Assembly: GCA_945890485.1 (NCBI GenBank)
Contig: CAMDCN010000019.1
Span: forward strand, 93,760 to 157,759
DNA from: Candidatus Sulfopaludibacter sp. SbA3
Lineage (GTDB): Bacteria > Acidobacteriota > Terriglobia > Bryobacterales > Bryobacteraceae
Length of the DNA: 64,000 nt
Direction of reading: 5' to 3'
A program made the position numbers and the translations under genes. The notes under the pieces are model-generated. The model was not told where the DNA came from. It saw only the letters and a list, made by a program, of their open reading frames with translations, and made no database searches. This document shows, piece after piece, positions 9,145 through 19,187 of the stretch (within the stretch, counting starts at the first letter, position 1; each line of letters begins with the position of its first letter).

Positions 9145-9883
9145 AACGTTGGAACGGGTGATCTCAAAGGCGGGCTTGGGCTCCCGCACCGAGGCCCGCA
9201 GTTGGATCGGCGCTGGGCGCGTCTCGGTCAACCGCCGGGTCGTTCAGGACCCCGACCACTGGATCGACATGGAACGGGATAAGGTCCTCTTCGACGGTAA
9301 GCCACTCGTCAAGAAAGAGCACGTCTATCTCATGCTCTACAAACCCAAGGGCTACCTCACGACGTATAAGGACCCCGAAAATCGGCCCACCGTCTACGAT
9401 CTCCTCCGCGATGTCGGTACTTTCGTCGTCCCGGTCGGCCGGCTCGATCTCGATACCAGCGGCCTCCTCCTGCTCACGAACGATACCCAGTTCGCCGAGC
9501 GCATCATGAACCCCGATTTTCATGTCGCCAAGCGCTATCTGGTCAAGGCCAACCGTCTCCTTACCGACGACGAACTCGCCCGCCTTCGCGACGGCCTCGA
9601 CCTTGACGACGGCCCCACCCGGCCCGCCACCGTCAAGCGCGTTCGAGATAGTGAAAAGTACACCCACTTTGAAATCACGATCACGGAAGGACGAAACCGT
9701 CAGGTTCGCCGCATGGTCGAAGCCCTAGGAGCCATGGTCCTGAAGCTCGTCCGCGTCGCGATCGGCCCACTTGGCATCGGCGCCCTTGAAGTCGGCAAGT
9801 GGCGCTACCTGCAACCCGAAGAGATCGCCCGGCTCGGCCCTCAGCGCACCTTCGCCCGCAAGGCCTCCACCCGCTTCACGTAG
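9128..9883 (+). CDS. rRNA pseudouridine synthase, RsuA/RluB family
   Basis: A protein of about 251 residues that converts uridine to pseudouridine in ribosomal RNA. An N-terminal S4 RNA-binding domain (LERVISKAGLGSRTEARSWI) precedes the catalytic domain with the motif VGRLDLDTSGLLLLTND, in which the first Asp of GRLD is the expected nucleophile. GRNRQVRRM closes the fold. I prefer TTG 9128 because AAAAGG lies ten bases upstream; TTG 9110 gives a form six residues longer, and the two starts come from an 18-base duplication. The 3' end overlaps the convergent gene by 43 bases. Confidence 0.88.
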   Translation: MKRPLKTLERVISKAGLGSRTEARSWIGAGRVSVNRRVVQDPDHWIDMERDKVLFDGKPLVKKEHVYLMLYKPKGYLTTYKDPENRPTVYDLLRDVGTFVVPVGRLDLDTSGLLLLTNDTQFAERIMNPDFHVAKRYLVKANRLLTDDELARLRDGLDLDDGPTRPATVKRVRDSEKYTHFEITITEGRNRQVRRMVEALGAMVLKLVRVAIGPLGIGALEVGKWRYLQPEEIARLGPQRTFARKASTRFT

Positions 9884-10971
9884 CTGGATTCGAAGCTCCG
9901 CCGCGGCACCGACAATTTCTTCCGTAGTTCAGGCTCCCGCAACAGTTTCTTGCCGCTACCCGGCAATCCCTCCGCGGCCCTCTCGAAACTGCGGGCGTGC
10001 GCGTTCTGCCAGCCGGCCAGCGCGCGAAAATAGCCCAATTGGTTGTCGATCTTTTTGCACCCCCGCAGCAACGCATCCAGAATCTCCGCGCGGTCCCCAT
10101 CGTTCAGCAACGGACTGCCCCCGATCACCGCGCCCCAGTCGTCGAGAAACGGACCGAGCGGCAGCAGCAGCGTCGGGGACTGCCGTAGCGCCTTCACTGG
10201 CCGCAACGGGTAGTGCCGATGGCCCTCGGCACTCAAACAATCCTTATACAAGTTGGAAATATGCTGGAAGATCCCTCCGAATGGAGTCTTGTTCTCGTGC
10301 GCCAGACGGTTGAACCGCTGTTTCTGTGCCGAATGTTTCGCCGCGCCCTCCCAATATCCGATCCCTTGGTCCAGATCCCCGACGTTGTGCGTGATGGAAA
10401 CCGCCAGCAGCAGCGTGTCGATCTCGCGGCCCGGCGTCCGCAACGCCTTCCGGAATGCCTCCGCCTCCCGTTCCAGCTCTGCCTCAATCTGCTCGGTAAA
10501 CGGCTCTTCCATCCCCAATTGCAGATACCGCCCCAACCCGCCGCTCGCAACCGAAAACCATTCGCCGTTGTGCCCGGACACCGGCCCCAGCTCGGGGTCC
10601 ATCGTCACCCGCGTTGAAATCCCCTCCACGGTCCAATCTTTCATCTGCATCGCGAACGCGGCCATCCGGCCCAACACTTCCGGGTCCCGCGTCTCGTTCC
10701 ACAACACGCCGCGGATTTTGCTGTCCACGTCGGTCGGCACGAACGTCGCCACCGTCACCTGATGGGCAGAGCAGCACAGCGCGAAGTAGTCTTCGAGACT
10801 CTCCACGGCTCTCGCCGCAGCCAGCACTCGCAAATAGCCCACCGGTGTCCCGCCCATACCGATCAGCGGACCTGCCTCGGCCGCGCCCAGTTTCAAAAAC
10901 GGCGCTGTGTTTTGAACTTGCTCAAGAATTGTGTCCGGATGAATAAATTTCGACCATATCGGTTCTGCCAT
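9841..10971 (-). CDS. Protein of unknown function, 376 residues
   Basis: I do not recognise this family. The sequence is soluble, with no signal peptide or membrane segment, starting MAEPIWSKFIHPDTILEQ. It has a Gly-rich stretch GPLIGMGGTPVGYLRV near residues 34-50, a conserved-looking Cys pair (ALCCSAHQVTV), a DLDQGIGYW segment and a basic C terminus. Codon use matches its neighbours, and the full-length open frame plus a start 26 bases from the divergent hydrolase gene argue that it is real. The 3' end overlaps the pseudouridine synthase gene by 43 bases. Confidence 0.72.
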   Translation of the reverse strand: MAEPIWSKFIHPDTILEQVQNTAPFLKLGAAEAGPLIGMGGTPVGYLRVLAAARAVESLEDYFALCCSAHQVTVATFVPTDVDSKIRGVLWNETRDPEVLGRMAAFAMQMKDWTVEGISTRVTMDPELGPVSGHNGEWFSVASGGLGRYLQLGMEEPFTEQIEAELEREAEAFRKALRTPGREIDTLLLAVSITHNVGDLDQGIGYWEGAAKHSAQKQRFNRLAHENKTPFGGIFQHISNLYKDCLSAEGHRHYPLRPVKALRQSPTLLLPLGPFLDDWGAVIGGSPLLNDGDRAEILDALLRGCKKIDNQLGYFRALAGWQNAHARSFERAAEGLPGSGKKLLREPELRKKLSVPRRSFESSYVKRVEALRAKVR

Positions 10972-10997
10972 TCGAACCTCTAGTGTAAAGTACCCGC

Positions 10998-12554
10998 ATG
11001 TGGCGACTCCTCTTTATCCTCAGTGCGATCTCGGCAGCCTACGGCGTCACTCGCGAGGAAATCGTCTATCGCTCGACGCCGCAGGGCGAGTTGAAGATGA
11101 CGATCTTCTATCCCGACCGCTGGAAGCCGTCAGACTCCCGGCCCGCCATCGTCTTTTTCTTCGGCGGCGGATTCACGCAGGGCAGCCCCCGGCAGTTCTT
11201 CTCCAAAGCCGGCTATCTCGCCAGCCGCGGCATGGTGGCAGTCAGCGCAGAGTACCGGCTGAAAATCGGCCGCGAAGAACCGCTCCTTGATTGCCAGGCA
11301 GCCTACAAGTTCCTGCAGGACCACGCCCATGAGCATGGCATCGACGCCGCCCGGATCTCGGCCGGCGGTGGATCGTCCGGCGGGCGCTGCGCCCTCTCCA
11401 TCGTTGAGGCCGGCCAACGGCCCGCTTCGCTGGTCCTTTTCAACCCCGGCGGACTTCTACAGAACGAACCCACGGCAACCCAGCCGCCCACCATTCTTTT
11501 CTTCGGCTCTGCGGACCCCAGCTATCCCGCTGCTCAAGCCTATTGGCGAAAAGCCCAAGCCCGGAAGCTTCCCATTCAGCTCTACGTTGCCCAGGGTCGG
11601 CCGCACGGCTTCTTCAACGATACCGGCGACGGCGCGTGGCACGCCTCCACCACGTATCTCGCCGACGCCTTCCTCGCGCAGCAGGGCTTCCTCCAGGGCA
11701 AACCCACCATCGCACTCCCGCAAGGCAGCCGGGCTCCGCTTTTCGCCGAAAGCGCCATGCTGCCCTCACCTCGAGTGCCGCAACGTCCGATCCCGGATAA
11801 CGTAGAGGCGCACCAGAATCTCGAATACTCCCCCGGTCTGCTCCTCGATGTCTATATCCCGAAGACGAAAACAGCCAAGCCCCCGCCCCTCGTCGTCTGG
11901 ATCCACGGCGGCGCCTGGCAGAATGGTTCCAAAGAGAACCCGCCCTCGCTCGCCCTCACCGCACATGGCTTTGCCGCGGCCAGCATCCGCTACCGCCTCA
12001 GCCAGCAAGCTCCCATGCCGGCCCAGATCGACGATTGCCGCGCAGCCATCCGGTGGCTCCGCCAGAATGCGGCCCGCTTCGGTTACGACGGCGCCCGCAT
12101 TGGGGTTTGGGGCTCCTCCGCCGGCGGCCACCTGGTTGCTCTACTCGGTACCCTCGGCGAGGGCGATTCCAAAGTTCAGGCCGTTGTTGACTGGTTTGGC
12201 CCCACCGCTCTCCGCCGTATGTCCATGTACCCCTCGCGCATGGATCACGACTCCCCTGAATCGCCCGAGTCCCGTCTGGTCGGCGGACCGGTGCAACAGA
12301 ACGCTGAACTCGCCGACAAGGCCAACCCCATCACCTATGTCGACAAAACCGACCCGCCGTTCCTCATCCAGCACGGCGATGCCGACCCTCTCGTCCCCAT
12401 GGAGCAAAGCGAGCTACTCCGGGATGCCCTCGTCAAAGCCGGCGTTACAGTAGAACTCACCATTTTCCACCAGGCGGGCCATGGAGGACCCGCCTTTCAA
12501 ACACCAGAAAACCTCGCGAAAGTCGTCGACTTTTTCCGGAAATCGCTGCGCTAG
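10998..12554 (+). CDS. Fused tandem alpha/beta hydrolase (two esterase domains)
   Basis: An exported protein of 518 residues made of two alpha/beta hydrolase domains. A signal peptide covers residues 1-16. Domain 1 (about 20-240) has an altered oxyanion loop [11 protein letters not shown], nucleophile Ser126 (GGSSG) and a likely His203 (GRPHGFF). Domain 2 (about 270-518) has VWIHGGAW, nucleophile Ser374 (GSSAGGH), GDADPLV and a final His in HQAGHGG. Both resemble the BD-FAE/carboxylesterase group acting on acylated sugars or xylan-type esters. Most relatives have a single domain. The stop shares CTAG with the stop of ftsZ. Confidence 0.85.
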   Translation: MWRLLFILSAISAAYGVTREEIVYRSTPQGELKMTIFYPDRWKPSDSRPAIVFFFGGGFTQGSPRQFFSKAGYLASRGMVAVSAEYRLKIGREEPLLDCQAAYKFLQDHAHEHGIDAARISAGGGSSGGRCALSIVEAGQRPASLVLFNPGGLLQNEPTATQPPTILFFGSADPSYPAAQAYWRKAQARKLPIQLYVAQGRPHGFFNDTGDGAWHASTTYLADAFLAQQGFLQGKPTIALPQGSRAPLFAESAMLPSPRVPQRPIPDNVEAHQNLEYSPGLLLDVYIPKTKTAKPPPLVVWIHGGAWQNGSKENPPSLALTAHGFAAASIRYRLSQQAPMPAQIDDCRAAIRWLRQNAARFGYDGARIGVWGSSAGGHLVALLGTLGEGDSKVQAVVDWFGPTALRRMSMYPSRMDHDSPESPESRLVGGPVQQNAELADKANPITYVDKTDPPFLIQHGDADPLVPMEQSELLRDALVKAGVTVELTIFHQAGHGGPAFQTPENLAKVVDFFRKSLR

Positions 12555-13789
12555 CGGAACAGTCGCCGCTCACGCCGCATGAACGCGGGCGTATCCACAT
12601 CGTCAAACGGATCGGCCGGATTCTGAGGATCAGCCGCAGGCGCCACTGGCTCCACCCACTCGGCTCCTGGGGTCTCGCCCTCCACCTCTTCAACCACCAC
12701 CGGATCGCTGATCGGCGGAGGTGGTGACGGCAACTCCACGAACGGCGTGGACATCGCCGGCTCCGGCGCGTGCGGCCCACCCAACGGATTCCGCCGCTGA
12801 ATCTGCGGCAGCGTCTGCCGTTCAAATCCCGTTGCGATCACGGTCAGCTTCACCGTTTCGTCCATCGAATCGTCCACCACCACGCCGAAGCTGATCTGCA
12901 CATCTTCGTTCTGCGTGGCCTCACGCACCAGCGTGCAAGCCTCACTGACTTCGAGCAGCCCCAGCTCGCTCGAACCCGTAATGTTGATCAGAATTCCCTT
13001 CGCCCCTTCGACGCCGCCCTCTTCGAGCAACGGCGAGTTAATCGCCTGCTCCGCCGCCGTAATCGCTGCATTCTCGCCGGTCGCCGTCGCGGTGCCCATC
13101 ATCGCGTAGCCCATGCCGGACATGATCGCCCGGATATCCGAGAAGTCCCGATTGATCACACCGGGCGTCGTGATGATATCCGCGATCCCTTGCACCGCCT
13201 GCCGCAGTACGTCGTCGGCCATCTGCAGCGCCTGTTGAAAGCTCGTGCCCTTTCCGGCCAGCTTTAGCAGCTTGTCGTTCGGGATCGAAATCACCGTGTC
13301 GACTACGCTCGCGATCTCCGCCAACCCCTGTTCGGCCTGTTTCATACGCCGGGGGCCTTCAAAACTGAACGGCTTCGTCACCACGGCCACCGTCAACGCG
13401 CCGAGTTCCCGGGCGAGCGAGGCCACAATCGGCGTCGCTCCCGTCCCCGTCCCACCGCCCAAACCTGAAGTTATAAACACCATATCGGCATCTTCCAGGA
13501 TTTCGATGATCCGATTCGTATCTTCCATGGCCGCCTGCCGCCCAACTTCCGGGTTCGCCCCCGCTCCCAACCCGTTGGTGATCTTGCCCCCAATCGGCAA
13601 TTTGTTGGGAACCGGCGACGCTTGCAACGCCTGCATGTCGGTGTTCAAAACGTAGAATTCCACCCCCTGCAATCCAGCGTTCATCATGCGGGCCACGGCG
13701 TTGCAGCCACCGCCGCCAACGCCGATCACCTTGATCCGGGTGCCGAGATCGGTGTCTTCATCTTGAATCTGAAATTTAAGCTCTGCCAT
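12551..13789 (-). CDS. ftsZ: Cell division GTPase FtsZ
   Basis: A protein of 412 residues, the tubulin-like GTPase that forms the division ring. The GTP-binding signature GGGTGTG is at 111-117, the glycine loop VGGGGCNA is near 24-31, and the synergy-loop segment [10 protein letters not shown] is present. A Pro/Glu-rich linker of about 70 residues leads to a C-terminal peptide [14 protein letters not shown], the docking site for FtsA and other membrane tethers. It is the last gene of the division cluster and lies 22 bases after ftsA. Confidence 0.97.
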   Translation of the reverse strand: MAELKFQIQDEDTDLGTRIKVIGVGGGGCNAVARMMNAGLQGVEFYVLNTDMQALQASPVPNKLPIGGKITNGLGAGANPEVGRQAAMEDTNRIIEILEDADMVFITSGLGGGTGTGATPIVASLARELGALTVAVVTKPFSFEGPRRMKQAEQGLAEIASVVDTVISIPNDKLLKLAGKGTSFQQALQMADDVLRQAVQGIADIITTPGVINRDFSDIRAIMSGMGYAMMGTATATGENAAITAAEQAINSPLLEEGGVEGAKGILINITGSSELGLLEVSEACTLVREATQNEDVQISFGVVVDDSMDETVKLTVIATGFERQTLPQIQRRNPLGGPHAPEPAMSTPFVELPSPPPPISDPVVVEEVEGETPGAEWVEPVAPAADPQNPADPFDDVDTPAFMRRERRLFR

Positions 13790-13811
13790 GGCGAATCGAG
13801 TCCTTCGGTGC

Positions 13812-15014
13812 TTAGCGCATCAATAAGTTAAGAAAAGGGGGGGGCGGCTTGCGGCCGCCGCGATCTTGCTTCAGTCTGCCCGAGTACATCGCCAGCCCTG
13901 CGGCTGTCGTCCAACTGGGGTTATTCAACCGGCCCGGCCAGTCCAGGATGCCCACCGGCAATCCGTTCCGGGCAGGGCAATTCAGCACTTGCTCGGCAAC
14001 GTCGCACATCCCATTGAGACGTGCCCCGCCACCGCACAGCACGATACCTTCGAGCAGCTTGCGATCCATGCCGGCCTCAATCACTTTCCGTTGCACATAC
14101 TCAAACAGAAATTGCGCCCGAGCCTCCAGCATATCGTTTAACTCCCGCCGCGGCGCTTCCCGCGATGGCCGCCCATCGGTCGACGGGACTTCAATGTATG
14201 TATTGTCCGCCGTTAACCCCAGAATGGCGCAGCCATATTCAATCTTCAGTCGCTCGGCGTCTTCGTGCGTCACATGGAACCCGGTGCTGACGTCCCGCGT
14301 GAAGTGGTCGGCATTTACGCGAATACTCGCCGCCTGCACCATCGCCTCGCCTTCATAAATCGCGATCTCGGTCGAATGCAGCCCGATGTCCGCTACCGCC
14401 ACGCCCTTCGCCCGCTCCTCGGGCAGCACGCTCGCGTACGCAGCCGCCATCGCCTCGAACACGGTCTCTTCCACCGCCAAGTGAGCATGGTGCACCGCGC
14501 TCACCAAGGCTTGGTGATCGATCGCCGAGGTGGTCACGACATGAACATTGGCCTCAAGGCGAGAGCCCCGATACCCGCGCGGATTCAGAATCTCCGTCCG
14601 GCCGTCCAGCGTAAAATCCTGTGGCAACACCTGCAGCAGAATCCGGTCATCTTCCAACCGAACCCGGCACGCCAATTCCACCGCGTACCGCATGTCGGAC
14701 TCGTCGATGTCCCTCGGCCGGCCCAACTCATAAACGCCGCGCGCGTTCGCGCCCTGAATCGCTTCTCCGCCCAACCCCACTACGGCAGCGTCGAAGGAGA
14801 TCTGCGCCTGCCGTTCGGCCTCTCGCGCCGCGAGCTTCACGGACTCCGACAACTGCGCCCGATCGGCGATTCGCCCCTTCGCCCAACCCTTGGCCTCCGC
14901 CTCTCCCGAGCCCAGAAAACGGATCTTTCCGTCTTCCACCACGCAGACGACGCAACGCGTCAGGGAACTCCCGGCGTCCAACCCAACTGCCAACTTTACG
15001 CGGCTACCAGCCAT
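13812..15014 (-). CDS. ftsA: Cell division protein FtsA
   Basis: An actin-fold ATPase of 400 residues that tethers FtsZ to the membrane. Phosphate-1 ([13 protein letters not shown]), phosphate-2 ([10 protein letters not shown]) and adenosine ([11 protein letters not shown]) motifs are intact, and the FtsA-specific 1C domain is present at about residues 85-165. The C terminus ends in a short hydrophobic tip, [11 protein letters not shown], likely the membrane-targeting segment. It overlaps the end of the upstream ftsA-like gene by 11 bases and precedes ftsZ. Confidence 0.95.
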   Translation of the reverse strand: MAGSRVKLAVGLDAGSSLTRCVVCVVEDGKIRFLGSGEAEAKGWAKGRIADRAQLSESVKLAAREAERQAQISFDAAVVGLGGEAIQGANARGVYELGRPRDIDESDMRYAVELACRVRLEDDRILLQVLPQDFTLDGRTEILNPRGYRGSRLEANVHVVTTSAIDHQALVSAVHHAHLAVEETVFEAMAAAYASVLPEERAKGVAVADIGLHSTEIAIYEGEAMVQAASIRVNADHFTRDVSTGFHVTHEDAERLKIEYGCAILGLTADNTYIEVPSTDGRPSREAPRRELNDMLEARAQFLFEYVQRKVIEAGMDRKLLEGIVLCGGGARLNGMCDVAEQVLNCPARNGLPVGILDWPGRLNNPSWTTAAGLAMYSGRLKQDRGGRKPPPPFLNLLMR

Positions 15015-15870
15015 GAGAGATCCCTCCGTGCAACGCCAATCCAGCCGCCACTGCCCAACTGGGCGCCGAAAGCTCCAGTGGCCATTCCGCTACACCGACC
15101 ACCTGTCCCAAGCGCACCGGACATTGCAGCAACTCCTCAGCGTAATCGCAGAGTCCAGGCAGGCACGCGCCTCCACCCGTCAGGATCAATCCCCCTGGCG
15201 GCGGCAACTGACCCGCCAACTCTTCAATCCGGAATTCCAGCATGTGCAGATACTGTCCGGCGCGCGCTTCGAGAATCTCCTGCAACGGCGTCGATTTCTC
15301 CTCGGTCGACGACCTGGCAATGCTCCCCACTGTCACCTTCCGGTGCTCTGCCTCGGCAAACGGCAGATCAAACAGAGTCGCGATGTCTTCGGTGAACTCG
15401 CGCGCCCCCATCGGCAAACTCATGGTGCGAACGCCGCCGGTTAAGTCGCTGTAAGCCAACTCCGTCGATTCCACGCCAATCGCCGCCGCACTGATCCCGC
15501 CCTGCCGCATCAGATCCGACGTCGTCGCCAAAAGCGCCGCTTCGGCTTCCACCACGTAGTCCGCCACGCGGAGTCCGCTCCGCTCCAGCGCCGCGTTCAG
15601 CGCCTCCATCTGGTTGAAGGAGTCCGCATAGCCCGCGGTCACCGTCTCGATCTCCGCTCCGGCCCGGATCCCAGCGGCCATCGCCGCCGCCGATACTGAC
15701 CCCGCCACCGCCTCCACATTCCGGATCCTGCCCTGCTCCCATCCCTGCGATGGCACGATGCTCGCGCTCCGTAGCCGCGGGCGCCCGTTCACCCATTCGA
15801 TCAACACACATCGGGTATGGGCAGTCCCTGCGTCGAGGCCCGCGCGGATCAACGGGGCGCTAGGCTCCAC
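15004..15870 (-). CDS. Reduced FtsA-like protein (second paralog)
   Basis: An actin-fold protein of 288 residues clearly related to the adjacent FtsA. It shares AGLDAGTAHTRCVL (phosphate-1) and LILTGGGACLPGL (adenosine motif). Aligned by eye with FtsA, it lacks about 80 residues corresponding to the 1C domain. The phosphate-2 Asp is replaced (AAAIGVESTE against [10 protein letters not shown]), and it ends GGISHGW without a membrane-targeting helix. The start is taken as GTG 15870, preceded by GAGG and overlapping the ftsQ stop; the open frame runs to 15954 inside ftsQ and TTG 15852 is an alternative. It probably modulates FtsA or FtsZ without hydrolysing ATP (inference). Confidence 0.82.
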   Translation of the reverse strand: MEPSAPLIRAGLDAGTAHTRCVLIEWVNGRPRLRSASIVPSQGWEQGRIRNVEAVAGSVSAAAMAAGIRAGAEIETVTAGYADSFNQMEALNAALERSGLRVADYVVEAEAALLATTSDLMRQGGISAAAIGVESTELAYSDLTGGVRTMSLPMGAREFTEDIATLFDLPFAEAEHRKVTVGSIARSSTEEKSTPLQEILEARAGQYLHMLEFRIEELAGQLPPPGGLILTGGGACLPGLCDYAEELLQCPVRLGQVVGVAEWPLELSAPSWAVAAGLALHGGISHGW

Positions 15871-16753
15871 TGGGAACCTCGGGCGACGCAATCCGCTCCG
15901 CTTTCCCGCCGTCCTGCGGCACAGAGAGAATGTTCCCCTCGATCCGCAAATCAAACACGTTCGATTCCGGCGCCCGCTTCAGAATCTCGGGGTAGCTCAG
16001 CCGGAACTTTTCGAGGCGCCGCCGGAACTGCCGGTCCCCGATGAAGAGCATAACCACTCGCCCATTCTCGTCCTGCATCACTTTTAGGTTACCCGGATCC
16101 GTCGCGTCTACCTCGGAAATTTTCTCCGCCAGTGGTCCGGCGTCCTGCAACAACTTTACAAACCGGTGTACCCGCACCTTCCGTTCAGCTTCGTCCTGCT
16201 GCAATCCCACGCCGCGCAAGACAGGAAGTTGAAACTCACCGGGCTGCTGTAGACGCAGAATATTTCCGTCCGTGTCGATCAAGGCTGGCTCCTGGGTCTG
16301 TTCCGGTCCCGTGATCTGCACCCAAGCTACCGGCTCCCGCTCTTTCACTTCCACGCGAATCTGGTTCGGCCACACGCGCGTCACCGACGCCTCGGCGATC
16401 CAAGGATTTCCCAGCAACTGCAGGCGCCGCTCCCGGATCGGCAGCATGTAAAGGCTCCGCCCGTAGTCAGACTGAAAGACTGCCGATACCTGCGACCGCG
16501 CGGCATTCTTGAGTCCCCGAATTTCGAGCGCCGGGCTGTCCTCGCCCAGATCCGGCGGCGCCGCCACCAAAAACTGGGAATCCCTCAGCAGAAAGCGTTG
16601 TAATTCCTGCCAGCCAAACAGCAGCCCCACCACGGCCACGGAAAACGCAGTCGCCCAGACCAGCCCGCTCCACACCGTGCGAAATCGCGCCTTCCGCGCC
16701 GCATCTTTCTGCGGTGCCCGGTCAGCGGCGGTACTGTTCTGTTTGCGTGCCAT
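15860..16753 (-). CDS. ftsQ: Cell division protein FtsQ/DivIB
   Basis: A bitopic membrane protein of 297 residues of the divisome. It has a basic cytoplasmic N terminus, one membrane segment near residues 30-47 (VWATAFSVAVVGLLFGW), a POTRA domain (LEIRGLKNAARSQVSAVF onward) and an FtsQ/DivIB extracellular domain with RVWPNQIRVEVKEREPVAWV. In the cell it bridges FtsL to the septal synthase. It lies 13 bases after murC and overlaps the start of the ftsA-like gene. Confidence 0.93.
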   Translation of the reverse strand: MARKQNSTAADRAPQKDAARKARFRTVWSGLVWATAFSVAVVGLLFGWQELQRFLLRDSQFLVAAPPDLGEDSPALEIRGLKNAARSQVSAVFQSDYGRSLYMLPIRERRLQLLGNPWIAEASVTRVWPNQIRVEVKEREPVAWVQITGPEQTQEPALIDTDGNILRLQQPGEFQLPVLRGVGLQQDEAERKVRVHRFVKLLQDAGPLAEKISEVDATDPGNLKVMQDENGRVVMLFIGDRQFRRRLEKFRLSYPEILKRAPESNVFDLRIEGNILSVPQDGGKAERIASPEVPSGA

Positions 16754-16766
16754 GTTCGGACTCCTC

Positions 16767-18137
16767 TTACTGCAGCCGGGTCAGGATCTTGTCCCCGGCC
16801 TGCCATACGCTACCTGCGCCCAATGTCACAATCACATCACCCGGCTGTGCCGCCGCCACCGCAGCATCGATCGCCAATTCCATCGAACCGGAATACTGCG
16901 CGCCGCGATGGCCGAAGTCCTGCAACCGCCCCGCCAGCGCCTCCGACGTCACGCCGGCAATCGGCTGCTCGGAAGCGGCATAGATGTCCATCAGATAGAC
17001 GGCATCCGCCTGATGAAAACTCCGCGCGAACTCGTCCATTAAGTGCTGCGTCCGCGTGTACCGATGCGGCTGGAAGATCACATGAATGCGCCCAAACTGG
17101 CAGAGTCGAGCCGCCGCGAGCGTCGCCCTCACCTCGGTCGGATGGTGCCCGTAGTCGTCAATCACCGTCACACCGCCCGCCACGCCGCGCAGCTGAAAGC
17201 GCCGGTCGACGCCCGAGTATTCAAGCAATCCGCGCGCGATCACCTCGTGGGGAACATCCAACTCCAGCGCCAGCGCCACCGCCGCCGTCGCGTTCAGCAC
17301 ATTATGTACGCCCGGCACTCGGATCTGAAACGAACCCAGCTCCTCGCCCCGCAGCCGCAGTTTCCATTTGGAAGCAAAGTGCCCGCACTCCGCATCCACG
17401 ATCTGCAAATCGGCCTGCGCGCTAACGCCGTAAGTGATCGTCCGCCGCTTTACGTCGGGCAGAATCTGCTGCACGTTTTCATCGTCCAGGCACAGTACCG
17501 CCGCGCCATAAAACGGCACTTTGTTCACGAAATCACGAAAAGCGGCGCGAATCTCTTCAATCGAATGATAGTGGTCCAGATGCTCCCGGTCGATGTTCGT
17601 CACGACAGCCAGAATCGGCGCGAGCTTCAAGAACGAGCCGTCGCTTTCATCGCTTTCCACCACCAGAAAATCGCTCTGCCCCAGCCGCGCGTTGTCTCCG
17701 CCCAGCGTCCCCACTTTCCCTCCCACCACCACGGTCGGGTCCAGTCCCGCATGGGCCAGAATCGCCGCGGTGATCGAAGTTGTGGAAGTCTTGCCGTGGC
17801 TCCCCGCAATCGCGATGCCATACTTCAGCCGCATCAGCTCCGCCAGCAGCTCCCCGCGAGGTATCACGGGAATCCCTAAACGCCGTGCCTCCACCAGCTC
17901 CGGGTTGTCCGGCCGAACCGCTGACGTTACGACCAGCGCCTTCGCTCCGGCCACGTTGGAAGCTTCATGGCCCTCGTAGATCGTCATGCCCATCTTGGCG
18001 AGCCGGTCCGTCGTCGCCGAAAATTTCTGGTCCGATCCCGAAATCGTATAGCCCAGATTATGCAGCACCATCGCAATGCCGCTCATGCCGATGCCGCCGA
18101 TGCCCGTGAAATGAAGGTGCTGTGGCTTAAAAAACAT
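16767..18137 (-). CDS. murC: UDP-N-acetylmuramate-L-alanine ligase MurC
   Basis: A cytoplasmic ATP-dependent ligase of 456 residues that adds L-alanine to UDP-MurNAc. The N terminus ([14 protein letters not shown]) is the UDP-MurNAc-binding Rossmann-like motif of MurC. The ATP-binding loop is GSHGKTSTT and the central domain carries ESDESDGSF. It lies 9 bases after murG. In many genomes murB and ddl follow murC; here ftsQ follows directly. Confidence 0.96.
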   Translation of the reverse strand: MFFKPQHLHFTGIGGIGMSGIAMVLHNLGYTISGSDQKFSATTDRLAKMGMTIYEGHEASNVAGAKALVVTSAVRPDNPELVEARRLGIPVIPRGELLAELMRLKYGIAIAGSHGKTSTTSITAAILAHAGLDPTVVVGGKVGTLGGDNARLGQSDFLVVESDESDGSFLKLAPILAVVTNIDREHLDHYHSIEEIRAAFRDFVNKVPFYGAAVLCLDDENVQQILPDVKRRTITYGVSAQADLQIVDAECGHFASKWKLRLRGEELGSFQIRVPGVHNVLNATAAVALALELDVPHEVIARGLLEYSGVDRRFQLRGVAGGVTVIDDYGHHPTEVRATLAAARLCQFGRIHVIFQPHRYTRTQHLMDEFARSFHQADAVYLMDIYAASEQPIAGVTSEALAGRLQDFGHRGAQYSGSMELAIDAAVAAAQPGDVIVTLGAGSVWQAGDKILTRLQ

Positions 18138-18146
18138 TCTAGCCTT

Positions 18147-19187
18147 CTATTGTTTCAATACTCCGGCGCATTCCTCAAGCAGGTCCGCCGCCCGTTCCGC
18201 TGCGCCGGGCCGCGCAAACCCGCGTACCGCCGCCGCCATACTCTCCAAAGCGCCTGGCTCCAGCAGAGCAGTTATCTCTTTTCGCAGCCGTTCCGGCGTA
18301 CATTCGGCGTCGCGTATCATCCGCGCTGCCCCCCTCCGCTCCAGCGCCTGCGCGTTCTTCGCCTGGTGGTCGTCCGCCGCGAATGGATAGGGCACCAGAA
18401 TCGCCGGTTTGCCCGCGGCCGCCAACTCCGCCACCGCGCCAGCCCCCGCCCGGCAGATCACGAGGTCCGCCGCCGCGAACGCCCCCGGCATGTCGTTGAT
18501 GAATGGAGTCACGCTGACTCCCGAAATGTCTTCCGCCTCCGCCCCGGCCTGCAGCACCACCCGCACTGGCTGCCCAGCCAGCCACGGAGCCAGCCCTTTG
18601 ATCGCCTCATTCAACCGCCGCGCCCCTCGGCTCCCGCCCGTCACAAGGATTTCAAGCCGCTCCCCCCGCGCCTTTGGCGGGAGGGCGAAAAACTCCTTTC
18701 TCACCGGCAGCCCCGTCAACTCCGCATTGCCCACGGGAAAGTACTGCACCGCCTCTTCAAAACTCACCAGCGCCCGACGCGAGAAGCGCGCCATGTACCG
18801 ATTTGTCAACCCCGGTATCGCGTTCGGTTCCATGAGCAACAGAGGCAGCCGCCGCAGCGCCGCCGCCACGCCCACCGGCCCCGCCGCGTACCCGCCCATA
18901 CTGAACACTCCCGCCACGTTCAGCCGCCGCGTCAGCGCCACGCATCGCGCCACGCTCACCGGTAACTGCAGCAGCGTCCGCACCTGACGCATTCGCCCCT
19001 GACCTTGCAAACTCCCGATCTCAATCAGTTCGAGTGGAAAACCAGCCGCCGGCACCAGCTTGGTTTCGAGGCCTCGCGCCGTCCCCACGAACACAGGCTC
19101 ATGCCCGCGCGCCCGCAACTCCCGCGCCACCGCGATGCCCGGAATCACATGTCCGCCCGTGCCGCCGCCTGCCATCAGAAACACCAT
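18147..19187 (-). CDS. murG: UDP-GlcNAc transferase MurG
   Basis: A peripheral membrane glycosyltransferase (GT28) of 346 residues that converts lipid I to lipid II. The N-terminal glycine-rich loop AGGGTGGHVIPGIAVAREL and the second loop VTGGSRGARRLNE are the G-loops for lipid and nucleotide binding. The donor-site region DLVICRAGAGAVAELAAAGKP is typical. The start ATG directly abuts the ftsW stop (TAAATG). Confidence 0.96.
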   Translation of the reverse strand: MVFLMAGGGTGGHVIPGIAVARELRARGHEPVFVGTARGLETKLVPAAGFPLELIEIGSLQGQGRMRQVRTLLQLPVSVARCVALTRRLNVAGVFSMGGYAAGPVGVAAALRRLPLLLMEPNAIPGLTNRYMARFSRRALVSFEEAVQYFPVGNAELTGLPVRKEFFALPPKARGERLEILVTGGSRGARRLNEAIKGLAPWLAGQPVRVVLQAGAEAEDISGVSVTPFINDMPGAFAAADLVICRAGAGAVAELAAAGKPAILVPYPFAADDHQAKNAQALERRGAARMIRDAECTPERLRKEITALLEPGALESMAAAVRGFARPGAAERAADLLEECAGVLKQ

